Origin: Rhodococcus oxybenzonivorans
GTDB taxonomy: Bacteria > Actinomycetota > Actinomycetes > Mycobacteriales > Mycobacteriaceae
Direction: 5' to 3'
Assembly: GCF_003130705.1 (NCBI RefSeq)
Contig: NZ_CP021354.1
Coordinates: 1,240,001 to 1,304,000 of the forward strand
DNA length: 64,000 bases
Position numbers and translations under genes: made by a program. The notes under the pieces are model-generated. The model was not told where the DNA came from and did no database searches. It worked only from the letters and a program-made list of their open reading frames with translations. Shown piece after piece: positions 52,246-60,293 of the stretch (position 1 is the stretch's first letter; each line of letters opens with the position of its first letter).

Positions 52246-54042
52246 ATGACTGATGTACTTTCTCGCCGCGATCTCGATTTCCTGCTGTACGAGTGGCTCG
52301 ACGTGGTCGCACTGACCTCGCGTAAACGCTTCGCCGAACATTCGAAGGACACCTTCGACGCGGTGCTCGACCTCAGTGCGGACCTTGCACACAAGCATTT
52401 CGCCACCCACAACAAGAAGGCCGACGCGCACGAGCCGACCATGCGCCCGGACGGCACCGTCGAGATGATTTCGGAGGTCAAGACGGCGCTCGACGCTTAC
52501 GCGGCGGCCGGTTTGATCGCCGGGGCATTCGACGAGAGGGTCGGCGGGATGCAGCTGCCTACCACGGTGGCGCGGGCGGCGATGGCCTGGTTTCAGGCGG
52601 CTAACGCCAGCACCTCGTCCTATCCGTTCCTGACGATCGCCAACGCGAATTTGCTCGCCGAGTACGGCACCGAGCAGCAGATCGACGACTACGTCCGTCC
52701 GATGCTCGAGGGCCGCTGGTTCGGCACCATGTGCCTGTCCGAGCCGCAGGCCGGATCCTCGCTGGCGGACATCACCACCCGCGCGGTACTGCAGGAAGAC
52801 GGCAGCTACCGGGTCACCGGAACCAAGATGTGGATCTCCGGAGGCGACCACGAACTCACCGAGAACATTGTGCACCTGGTGCTGGCGAAGACACCGGGTG
52901 GCGGCCCCGGTGTCAAGGGCATCTCGCTGTTCATCGTCCCGAAATACCTTCCCGGCGCCGACGGTGCCGCCGGCGAACGCAACGACGTCACTTTGGTGGG
53001 CCTCAACCACAAGATGGGCAACCGCGGCACCACCAACACCCTGCTCGCTTTCGGCGACGGCACCCACACCCCCGGTGGGAAATCGGGTGCGGTCGGTTTC
53101 CTGGTCGGCGAGGAACACCGCGGCCTGTCCTACATGTTCCACATGATGAACGAAGCCCGGATCGGTGTCGGGTTCCTCGCGATCGCCCTCGGCTACGTGG
53201 GATACTGCAAGTCGCTCGAATACGCGACGGTGCGGACCCAGGGCCGCTCTCTCGGAGCCAAGGACCCCTCCTCGCCGCCGGTGCCGATCATCGAACACGC
53301 CGATGTCCGCCGCATGCTGCTGGCCCAAAAGTCCTACGTCGAGGGCGCGCTCGCGCTCGGCCTCTACTGCTCGCGGTTGGTGGACGAACACGACACGGCC
53401 GACGATGCGGCCACCGGAGACCAGGCGACGTTGCTCCTCGACGTGCTGACCCCGATCGCGAAGAGCTGGCCATCGCAGTGGTGCCTCGAGGCGAACAGCC
53501 TCGCGATCCAGGTGCACGGCGGTTACGGCTACACCCGCGACTACGACGTCGAACAGTACTACCGCGACAACCGATTGAATCCGATCCACGAGGGCACGCA
53601 CGGGATCCAGGGGCTGGATCTGCTGGGCCGCAAGGTGATCATGCAAGACGGTGCCGGGCTGCGGTTACTCGGATCGAAGATCGCCGCCACCGTCGCGCGG
53701 GCGCGGTCTCTCGGTGGCGATGCCACCGGTTACGCCGACGCCCTCGACACCGTCTGGAACCGGGTCGTCGACATCACCGCCGCCTTGTGGGCGGCCGGTG
53801 ATGCGGCGGCTGCGCTGGCGAACTCGTCGGTCTATCTGGAAGCCTTCGGGCACACGGTCATCGCGTGGATGTGGCTCGAACAGCTCATCGCCACCGAGGG
53901 TAAGAGTGGTGACTTCTACGACGGAAAGCGCATGGCAGCCCGCTACTTCTACACCCACGAGCTACCCAAGGTCGGCCCCCAGCTCAATCTGTTGGCCAGC
54001 GGAGACCGGACCACTCTCGACATGAAAAACAGCTGGTTCTGA
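52246..54042 (+). CDS. Long acyl-CoA dehydrogenase (DmdC-like, with C-terminal extension)
   Basis: A 598-residue acyl-CoA dehydrogenase with the extra C-terminal domain found in DmdC-type enzymes. MCLSEPQAGSSLADITTRA and VTGTKMWISGGDHELTENI are middle-domain motifs, QVHGGYGYTRDYDVEQYYRDNR and the EGTHGIQGLDL segment with the catalytic Glu are typical, and MKNSWF ends the protein. Probably the first oxidation of the pathway. It sits between two SDR genes. Confidence 0.9.
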   Translation: MTDVLSRRDLDFLLYEWLDVVALTSRKRFAEHSKDTFDAVLDLSADLAHKHFATHNKKADAHEPTMRPDGTVEMISEVKTALDAYAAAGLIAGAFDERVGGMQLPTTVARAAMAWFQAANASTSSYPFLTIANANLLAEYGTEQQIDDYVRPMLEGRWFGTMCLSEPQAGSSLADITTRAVLQEDGSYRVTGTKMWISGGDHELTENIVHLVLAKTPGGGPGVKGISLFIVPKYLPGADGAAGERNDVTLVGLNHKMGNRGTTNTLLAFGDGTHTPGGKSGAVGFLVGEEHRGLSYMFHMMNEARIGVGFLAIALGYVGYCKSLEYATVRTQGRSLGAKDPSSPPVPIIEHADVRRMLLAQKSYVEGALALGLYCSRLVDEHDTADDAATGDQATLLLDVLTPIAKSWPSQWCLEANSLAIQVHGGYGYTRDYDVEQYYRDNRLNPIHEGTHGIQGLDLLGRKVIMQDGAGLRLLGSKIAATVARARSLGGDATGYADALDTVWNRVVDITAALWAAGDAAAALANSSVYLEAFGHTVIAWMWLEQLIATEGKSGDFYDGKRMAARYFYTHELPKVGPQLNLLASGDRTTLDMKNSWF

Positions 54043-54057
54043 CCCAGGAGGCATCAC

Positions 54058-54819
54058 ATGAGTGTGCTCGAGAAGTTCCGCCTCGACGGCCGCGTCGCCA
54101 TCGTCACCGGCGCCTCGTCCGGCCTCGGTGTGGCCTTCGCTCAGGCCCTCGCCGAGGCCGGCGCGGACATCGTCCTCGCGGCGCGCCGTGTCGACAAACT
54201 AGACGACACAGCCGCACTTGTCCGTGCCACCGGCCAGCGGGCACTGCCGGTGGCTACCGACATCGCTGATCCGGATCAGTGCGCGGCTCTGGTCGACGCG
54301 GCAATGACCGAGTTCGGCCGCGTCGACGTTCTCGTCAACAACGCCGGCGTCGCTACCGCCCACCCCGCCACCCGCGAAACCCCGGACCAGTTCTGCTCGG
54401 TGATCGACATCAACCTGGGCGGCTCCTACTGGACCGCCCAGGCGTGTGGGACGGTCATGCAACCCGGCAGTTCCATCGTCAACATTTCCAGCGTCCTCGG
54501 GCTCACCACCGCCGGTCTGCCCCAGGCCGCCTACAGCGCCAGCAAAGCCGCAATCATCGGTCTGACCCGAGATCTCGCCCAACAGTGGGGCACCCGCAAG
54601 GGAATTCGCGTCAACGCGCTCGCCCCGGGCTTCTTCGCCTCCGAGATGACCGACCAATATCACGACGGCTACCTCGACAGCCTCGCGCCTCGGATGGTGC
54701 TCGGGCGCACCGGCGATGCTGCCGAACTCGCCGCCACCCTTGTCTGGCTCGCCTCCGACGCAGCCGGGTACGTCACCGGACAGACTCTTGCGGTCGACGG
54801 CGGCATGACCATCACCTGA
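54058..54819 (+). CDS. SDR family oxidoreductase
   Basis: A 253-residue SDR: VTGASSGLG near residue 18, NNAGVATAHPATR, Ser in NISSVLGL, and the YSASK pair. AGGAGG precedes the ATG. FabG-like; a second dehydrogenase or reductase of the thiolase operon, perhaps for a different functional group on the substrate. Confidence 0.87.
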   Translation: MSVLEKFRLDGRVAIVTGASSGLGVAFAQALAEAGADIVLAARRVDKLDDTAALVRATGQRALPVATDIADPDQCAALVDAAMTEFGRVDVLVNNAGVATAHPATRETPDQFCSVIDINLGGSYWTAQACGTVMQPGSSIVNISSVLGLTTAGLPQAAYSASKAAIIGLTRDLAQQWGTRKGIRVNALAPGFFASEMTDQYHDGYLDSLAPRMVLGRTGDAAELAATLVWLASDAAGYVTGQTLAVDGGMTIT

Positions 54820-54885
54820 CCGAACGGCGCGCTTTCGACATGCACACCACCCGCTGATCTCCTCACTCTCCGCGAGAAGGTAACC

Positions 54886-55344
54886 ATGCCCACCACAATC
54901 GACGACGTCGACGCCCTCCACGGACTGCTCGGACAGCAACTCGCAAGTAGCGACTGGTTCGACATCACCCAAGACCGGGTGAATACCTTCGCCGACGCCA
55001 CCGACGACCACCAATGGATCCACGTGGATGTCGAGCGCGCCAATAGCGAAAGCGCCTATGGCGGGCCCATCGCCCACGGTTACCTCACGCTGTCGTTACT
55101 CAGTGCCATGTTCTCGCAGGTCTTCGAGGTTCGGCAAGCGTCGATGGCGGTGAATTACGGTCTGAACAAGGTCCGATTCCCTGCTCCGGTTCCGGTCGGG
55201 TCCAAGGTCCGACTGAGCGCGGAGCTGATTACCGTCGAAGACATCGCCGGCGGCATCCAGATCGTCCTCCGAGCAACAGTGCACTGCAGCGCAGTGGACA
55301 AGCCAGTGTGTGTGGCCGAACCGGTATTCCGGTTCTATCGCTGA
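54886..55344 (+). CDS. MaoC-like (R)-enoyl-CoA hydratase
   Basis: A 152-residue hotdog-fold protein with the hydratase-2 motif region FADATDDHQWIHVDVERAN ... YGGPIAHGYLTLSLL (catalytic Asp and His). Provides the hydration step between the acyl-CoA dehydrogenase and the SDR of the same operon. Last recognisable gene of the operon. Confidence 0.9.
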   Translation: MPTTIDDVDALHGLLGQQLASSDWFDITQDRVNTFADATDDHQWIHVDVERANSESAYGGPIAHGYLTLSLLSAMFSQVFEVRQASMAVNYGLNKVRFPAPVPVGSKVRLSAELITVEDIAGGIQIVLRATVHCSAVDKPVCVAEPVFRFYR

Positions 55345-55782
55345 GTCGCTCGAGGCCCACAAACTCGAACCGACATACTCGCGGGGAATATCGGGACAAT
55401 GTTTGAGCTGGGACTGTCAACGCTGGAATCTTTGGTGGATCCAAATCTGGCAAGGTACACCGGCCGCACGGACGAACACTCAATTTCGATGAAGTACCGA
55501 ATAGCTCTCGCCCCCAACAGCGGCGAGGTGGTCATGCTCAGCCCACGGTGGCCGTGCGACCTCTCACTGGAAGGTTCCGGGTCAATGGGAACTGGCTCCG
55601 TCATCCTGGCGACTGTTATCGGCTGACAACGCGGAGGGAAGCCGATCGGCCCGGGTGGTGGTGGCGGTTGTCGCGTGTTCGACGCGTATGGAGGGGTACC
55701 GGTTACACGCTGCACCGCCTGCGCGGCGTCGTCCGGGTGTCCTCGGCGTCGGTCCTCTGCCTCCATTACACATAGCGGCTCC
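55345..55782. other. Intergenic region after the MaoC operon
   Basis: 438 bases without a recognisable gene. Open frames up to 75 codons exist on the plus strand but show no family features or good ribosome sites. No clear terminator or repeat was seen. Confidence 0.5.
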
Positions 55783-56565
55783 TTACGCCGTGTATCCACC
55801 GTCGACGTCGAGTTTCTGTCCGGTGATGAACCCCGCACGGTCACTCGCCAGGAAACACACGGCCTCGGCGATGTCCGTGGCCGTGCCGAAACGGCGAAGC
55901 GGGATGCGGCTCATGGCCACGTCGAGGGCGCGTTGGTCGAGATCGGCTGACTGGATCAGGCGCTGCGCCATTCCGTCGGTGAGCATGCCCGGGCCGACCG
56001 AGTTGAAACGGACCCCGAAGCGGCCCTCCTCGGCCGCGAACCCCTTGACCAGTTGCTCGACAGCACCTTTGGTGCCTGCCGAGAGGCCGTCGCGGACGGG
56101 GTAGCGGCTGGTGGCAGCGGTCGTGACCGCGACCACGGAACCTGCGGATTCCCGTAGGGCAGGGAGGGCGGCGCGGACGACGGTGAAGAACGCGACAGCC
56201 TCTTGTTCGAGATGGACGGCGTAATCCTTCGGCGTGATCTGCGACAGGTGGACCATCGGAATGTGCGGTCCCGCTGCGTGAATCAGGACGTCGAGCCCGC
56301 CGAAGTGCTCAACCGTCTGCCGAACAACCTCGGCGACGCGAAGTTCGTCGACGAGATCCGTGGAGAAGGCGGCACAGGTGACACCGGTCTGCTCGAGTTC
56401 GGTCACCAGGTCGGCCGCGACATCGGCGTGGGATCGGTAGGTGATGGCCACGTGGTGCCCGAGGTCCGCGAGCCGCCGCGCCACGGCGGAACCGATGCCA
56501 CCCGTGCCGCCGGTGACCAGAGCGGACCGTCGCCGCGGGGGAGCGCTGTTGCCGGGTGCCGCCAT
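55783..56565 (-). CDS. SDR family oxidoreductase
   Basis: A 260-residue SDR: VTGGTGGIG near residue 16, HAAGPHIPM, TTAATS, and a catalytic region RYPVRDGLSAGTKGAV in which the usual YxxxK Tyr is displaced (Tyr in RYPV or a non-classical arrangement). The C-terminal GQKLDVDGGY is typical. The ATG at 56565 has GGAG upstream. The altered active site makes ordinary dehydrogenase activity uncertain. Confidence 0.8.
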   Translation of the reverse strand: MAAPGNSAPPRRRSALVTGGTGGIGSAVARRLADLGHHVAITYRSHADVAADLVTELEQTGVTCAAFSTDLVDELRVAEVVRQTVEHFGGLDVLIHAAGPHIPMVHLSQITPKDYAVHLEQEAVAFFTVVRAALPALRESAGSVVAVTTAATSRYPVRDGLSAGTKGAVEQLVKGFAAEEGRFGVRFNSVGPGMLTDGMAQRLIQSADLDQRALDVAMSRIPLRRFGTATDIAEAVCFLASDRAGFITGQKLDVDGGYTA

Positions 56566-56622
56566 AGGGACTCCAATGATCGGGTACGAGCCACACCAAC
56601 CTAGCAACTGCTTGGTCGCGCT

Positions 56623-56682
56623 GCGAACCGAGCGACCGCGCAGCGAACCGAGCGACCGCGCAGCGAACTGAGCGACAGCGCA
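56623..56682. repeat. Three tandem 20-base repeats
   Basis: Three consecutive copies of gcgaaccgagcgaccgcgca (the third with two changes), between the SDR start and the divergent VIT-type gene. The unit is itself nearly a repeat of GCGACCG/GCGAACCGA words. Confidence 0.8.
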
Positions 56683-56729
56683 GCCTTGCCTCGCTATCGG
56701 GCAACTCTCTGCGGACCTAGCCTGAATCC

Positions 56730-57458
56730 ATGTCCGCAGAACGCGCTGAGTCCTCGCATGCCGCCGTGGAACCGCACGGCCCCACACTGGCCGGTCGCCT
56801 CAACTGGTTGCGTGCCGGGGTTCTGGGAGCGAACGACGGCATCGTGTCCACCGCCGGTCTTGTGGTCGGTGTCGCGGCGGCCACCACCGAGCGGTCGGCG
56901 ATCTTCACTGCAGGGTTCGCCGGTCTGGCGGCCGGCGCGGTGTCCATGGCTCTCGGCGAGTATGTGTCGGTGAGCACGCAGCGCGACACGGAACGGGCGT
57001 TGCTGTCGAAGGAACAACAGGAACTTTCCGAAACCCCGACTGCCGAATTCGAAGAGCTCGTGGAAATCTATCAGCGAAAGGGGTTGCAGGAAGACACTGC
57101 CCGCACGGTGGCCCGCGAACTCACCGAACACGATGCGTTTGCCGCGCACGTCGACGTCGAGTTGGGTCTCGATCCGGACGAACTGACCAATCCGTGGCAG
57201 GCCGCCGGGTCTTCGGCGCTGTCCTTCACTCTCGGTGCCGCCATTCCCTTACTGGCGATTCTTCTCACGCCGGTGCACCTGCGCGTCCCGGTGACTTTTC
57301 TGGCCGTACTGTTTGCGCTGGCCCTGACCGGGTCGGTGAGTGCGACTCTCGGCGGTGCTCGGCGGACCCGCGCCGTCCTGCGGGTGGCGCTCGGCGGCGC
57401 ACTCGCCATGGGGGTGACCTATGGCATCGGTCAGTGGGTGGGGACCGGCATCACGTAG
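56730..57458 (+). CDS. VIT1/CCC1-type metal transporter family protein
   Basis: A 242-residue membrane protein of the vacuolar iron transporter family: LRAGVLGANDGIVSTAGLVVGVAAA is the diagnostic N-terminal helix, GAVSMALGEYVSVSTQRD the second, then an acidic cytoplasmic metal-binding helix region (about 85-150) and three C-terminal helices. Probably exports or sequesters Fe2+/Mn2+. Convergent with the stress-protein gene. Confidence 0.87.
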   Translation: MSAERAESSHAAVEPHGPTLAGRLNWLRAGVLGANDGIVSTAGLVVGVAAATTERSAIFTAGFAGLAAGAVSMALGEYVSVSTQRDTERALLSKEQQELSETPTAEFEELVEIYQRKGLQEDTARTVARELTEHDAFAAHVDVELGLDPDELTNPWQAAGSSALSFTLGAAIPLLAILLTPVHLRVPVTFLAVLFALALTGSVSATLGGARRTRAVLRVALGGALAMGVTYGIGQWVGTGIT

Positions 57459-57471
57459 CGCCGGACGAGTC

Positions 57472-58353
57472 TCAGCTTCGACAGATCATGACCGGAGTGG
57501 TGGCGTGGTGGAGCAGGTTCTGGCTCGTCGATCCCATCAGCGCGCCCAGCAGTGGGCCACGGCCATGGCTGCCCACGACGATCAACTGGGCGTCGGCGGC
57601 GTGCTGCAGAATGACGTCCGCGGCGGCGCCCTGCTGAGCCACCTTCGTCACGGAGACGTCCGGGTACCGCTCCGACTCTCCGGCCAAGCCCTCCGACAGG
57701 ACGGCGGCTTCTTCCTGTTTCACTGCGTCCCAGTCGACGAGCATGCCGGTGCCGCCCGCTCCGAATGTCGGGGAGCCCTGCCAGGTGTGGACCGCAACCA
57801 GGGGCGCGCCGAAAAAGGAGGCGAACTCGAATGCATGCGACACCGCTTCGCGGCTGAGTTCGCTCCCATCGACTCCGACCACGACGGGACGCCCGTCCGG
57901 CGCCGTCACGTCGCCGCGCAGAACGACGACCGGGCACTCCGCACGATTGGCCACGTGCAGCGCGGTCGACCCGAGGAGAACTGAGCGGAACGCGCCTGCT
58001 CCGGTCGAACCCAGCACGATCAGCCGCGCCCAGTCGGCGGCTTCCAGCAGCGCCGTGCCCGCCGGCCCGGGACTGATCGTCGTCTCGATGGTGAGATCCT
58101 CATAGTGCTGCCCCAGTAGGTTCTTCGCGGTGTCGACGATGGCCTCGCCGTCTTCTCTCAATTGGCTGAGAAACTGTGATTCCAGCATGATCGACGCCGG
58201 GCTGTACAGCGGGCCGTCCTGCGGCAGCGCGTGGACGAGTGACAGTGTGGCGCGCCATTTCGCTGCTACTGCGGCGCCCCACGTGGCGGCGGCCGTGGAC
58301 GCGTCGGATCCGTCGAGGCCGACGACGACGGAATGGCTTGAAGAGGTGCTCAC
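57472..58353 (-). CDS. Universal stress protein, two Usp domains
   Basis: A 293-residue protein with tandem Usp domains. The ATP-type loops are GSTGAGAFRSVLLGSTALHV in domain 1 and GSHGRGPLLGALMGSTSQNL in domain 2, each ending in the CPVVVLR/TPVMICR strand. GTG 58353 was chosen as it gives VSTSSSHSVVVGLDGS at the N-terminus. Such two-domain Usps in mycobacteria respond to hypoxia and dormancy signals. Confidence 0.9.
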   Translation of the reverse strand: MSTSSSHSVVVGLDGSDASTAAATWGAAVAAKWRATLSLVHALPQDGPLYSPASIMLESQFLSQLREDGEAIVDTAKNLLGQHYEDLTIETTISPGPAGTALLEAADWARLIVLGSTGAGAFRSVLLGSTALHVANRAECPVVVLRGDVTAPDGRPVVVGVDGSELSREAVSHAFEFASFFGAPLVAVHTWQGSPTFGAGGTGMLVDWDAVKQEEAAVLSEGLAGESERYPDVSVTKVAQQGAAADVILQHAADAQLIVVGSHGRGPLLGALMGSTSQNLLHHATTPVMICRS

Positions 58354-58584
58354 GTCTGGTTCCCTTCGTCGGGCTGTACTCGTCCGGTCTCCACAGTGCC
58401 TTATGTGTGTACTTTGCGGACCCACCTCCGGCAAGTAACGGACTCGTCACGACACGGCGACGGATCGGCGTCGAAACTTCGGAATTCCGAAGATTCACCT
58501 GTCACAACACAATAGTCGTACACCTGTACTTTACTTCTGCCTCAGAGGTATCGGGAGGAGGTCACAAAGGGGAGAAGCCGACCC

Positions 58585-58620
58585 ATGTCCGCGAGCGCGG
58601 AGAGGAAGGACTCAGCATGA
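58585..58620 (+). CDS. 11-residue ORF overlapping the rpf start
   Basis: ATG 58585 encodes MSASAERKDSA and stops at TGA 58618-58620, which overlaps the rpf ATG (58617-58619) as ATGA. GGGGAG lies upstream at 58569-58574. The rpf ribosome site is inside this ORF. A coupling leader is plausible; a real peptide function is unproven. Confidence 0.4.
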   Translation: MSASAERKDSA

Positions 58621-59216
58621 CCACGTGCCACATCGAGAGGCGCACCCTGGGCTGGATTGCCACGATCGGCGCAGCCGTGACGGTTCCACTGGGCCTGAGC
58701 GCCGGTGTTGCGTCTGCCGCACCGCACAACTGGGACGCCGTCGCCGAATGCGAAAGCGGCGGCGACTGGACGATCGATACCGGAAACGGCTACTACGGGG
58801 GCCTGCAATTTCTGCCCGAGACCTGGAAATCCCATGGCGGAAAGGGAGACCCGTCCGAAGCGAGTCGAGCGGAACAAATCCGTATCGCCGAAAAGGTGCT
58901 CCAGAGCCAGGGGGTCGGCGCGTGGCCGGACTGCGGCCAGTACCTGACAGACCCCGTCGAGGTGCCGGAAACCAACGAGCTGCCGGAAACGCCGGATGTG
59001 GGCGAGGTGCCGGAAGTGAGCGAGGTGCCCGAAGTGGCTCCGACGTCCCCTGTGCCCGAAGTGGCTCCGTCGTCGCCCGAGGATCTCACTCCCTCCGAGA
59101 AAGCGGCCGCGGTGAAGGCGGCTGCCCAGGAGGCTCTGGACAGTGCCCGCCGCCTCGCCGAGCAGAACGGATCCGGTCAGGTTCTGGAGCAGAGGGTGGC
59201 GGCCTCGCAGGAGTAG
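58617..59216 (+). CDS. Resuscitation-promoting factor (Rpf), secreted
   Basis: A 199-residue exported muralytic enzyme. The signal peptide (about 1-34, ending VASAAPHNW) is followed by the Rpf domain: WDAVAECESGGDW with the catalytic Glu46, YYGGLQFLPETWKSHGG, and AEKVLQSQGVGAWPDCG. The C-terminal tail is rich in Pro, Glu and Val repeats (PEVAP, EVPE). Cleaves peptidoglycan and wakes dormant cells. GAGGAAGGA precedes the ATG. Confidence 0.93.
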   Translation: MTTCHIERRTLGWIATIGAAVTVPLGLSAGVASAAPHNWDAVAECESGGDWTIDTGNGYYGGLQFLPETWKSHGGKGDPSEASRAEQIRIAEKVLQSQGVGAWPDCGQYLTDPVEVPETNELPETPDVGEVPEVSEVPEVAPTSPVPEVAPSSPEDLTPSEKAAAVKAAAQEALDSARRLAEQNGSGQVLEQRVAASQE

Positions 59217-59238
59217 TTCGACGTCCCTGCGCTGAGTG

Positions 59239-60213
59239 TCATTGCGCCGGCGGGGTAGACGCCGGCCACATCAGGGTCCGCTCACTGACGAACCGGCGGT
59301 GTGCACCCGACAAGGGATCGGTGAATTCCACCGAGCGTGCGAGTAGGCGCAGTGGAGTCGAATAGTCGTCCCCGGCAACATCATAGAAGTCAGGGTAGAA
59401 ATTGTCACCGAAAATTGGGATGCCGAGTGCACTCATGTGCAACCGCAGCTGGTGCGTCTTGCCGGTGTGCGGGAGCAGTCGATAGCGCGCGGCACTATCG
59501 CGGATTTCGAGCAGTTCGATGCGACTCTCGCTGTTCGCGGGCCCCTCCGTCTCGAAAGCCTTCAAGACGCCGCGTTGCTTGACGATGCGGCTGCGGACCG
59601 TTGCGGGAAGGGTCAACTCGGGGTCGTGGCGGGCAAGCGCCTCGTACTCCTTGCGCACTTCCCGTCGATCGAACAGCGACTGGTAGTCCCGCCGGACCTC
59701 GCGTCGCACGGTGAAAATCAGAACTCCTGCAGTGAGACGATCCAGCCGGTGCACGGGCGTCAGGTCGGGAAGTCCGAGACTCCTGCGCAACCGTACGAGT
59801 GCGGACTCGACGATGTACGCGCCTCGCGGTGTGCTGGCCAGGAAATGGGGCTTGTCGGCGACGAGCAGATTCTCGTCGCGATGAAGGATCTCGATCTCGA
59901 ACGGCACCCGCGATTCCACCGGAGGATCCCGGTAAAGATAGACATCTCTGCGCGGGACGAACACCGTCGACTCGGTGACGGGGTGCCCCCGCTCGTCGAC
60001 CACCTCCCGCGCGGCCACCTTCTCGCGGAGCCGTGTTTCGTCGTGAGGAAAGCGGCCGACGAGGTACTCGAGGACGGTGGGCCACGGTCCGTCGTCGGGC
60101 GTCCTCAGCCGCGTCGGGTTGAGGCCGTCACGAATGGGAAGCGGGGCGTCGGGCACACCGTCGACGGTAGTGCAGCTTGTCTGTAACTCGGCGTTGACCT
60201 GGCGCGAACCCAT
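59239..60213 (-). CDS. RluA-type RNA pseudouridine synthase
   Basis: A 324-residue protein with an N-terminal segment (LNPTRLRTPDDGPWPTVLEYL) of the actinobacterial subgroup. The catalytic motif HRLDRLTAGVLIF carries the Asp, and TGKTHQLRLHMSALGIPIFGD is the C-terminal RluA block. The ATG at 60213 was chosen; the open frame extends much further without support. The target uridine (tRNA or rRNA) is unknown. Confidence 0.88.
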   Translation of the reverse strand: MGSRQVNAELQTSCTTVDGVPDAPLPIRDGLNPTRLRTPDDGPWPTVLEYLVGRFPHDETRLREKVAAREVVDERGHPVTESTVFVPRRDVYLYRDPPVESRVPFEIEILHRDENLLVADKPHFLASTPRGAYIVESALVRLRRSLGLPDLTPVHRLDRLTAGVLIFTVRREVRRDYQSLFDRREVRKEYEALARHDPELTLPATVRSRIVKQRGVLKAFETEGPANSESRIELLEIRDSAARYRLLPHTGKTHQLRLHMSALGIPIFGDNFYPDFYDVAGDDYSTPLRLLARSVEFTDPLSGAHRRFVSERTLMWPASTPPAQ

Positions 60214-60293
60214 GGCTACTATCCGGTAAGTTTGTGACGCGGGCCACCCTGGCCGCTGAGGCGCGTCATCGGGAAGTTCACGGGGGTTCTTAG

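Noticed and set aside
55399..55626. 75-codon ORF after the MaoC gene
   Set aside because: No ribosome site, family features or conserved composition; probably chance in GC-rich DNA.
58480..58616. c-di-AMP (ydaO) riboswitch before rpf, as in many actinobacterial rpf genes
   Set aside because: Only short similarities (CCGACCC, GAGAGGA) are present; the conserved core segments and the usual length of about 150 bases are missing.
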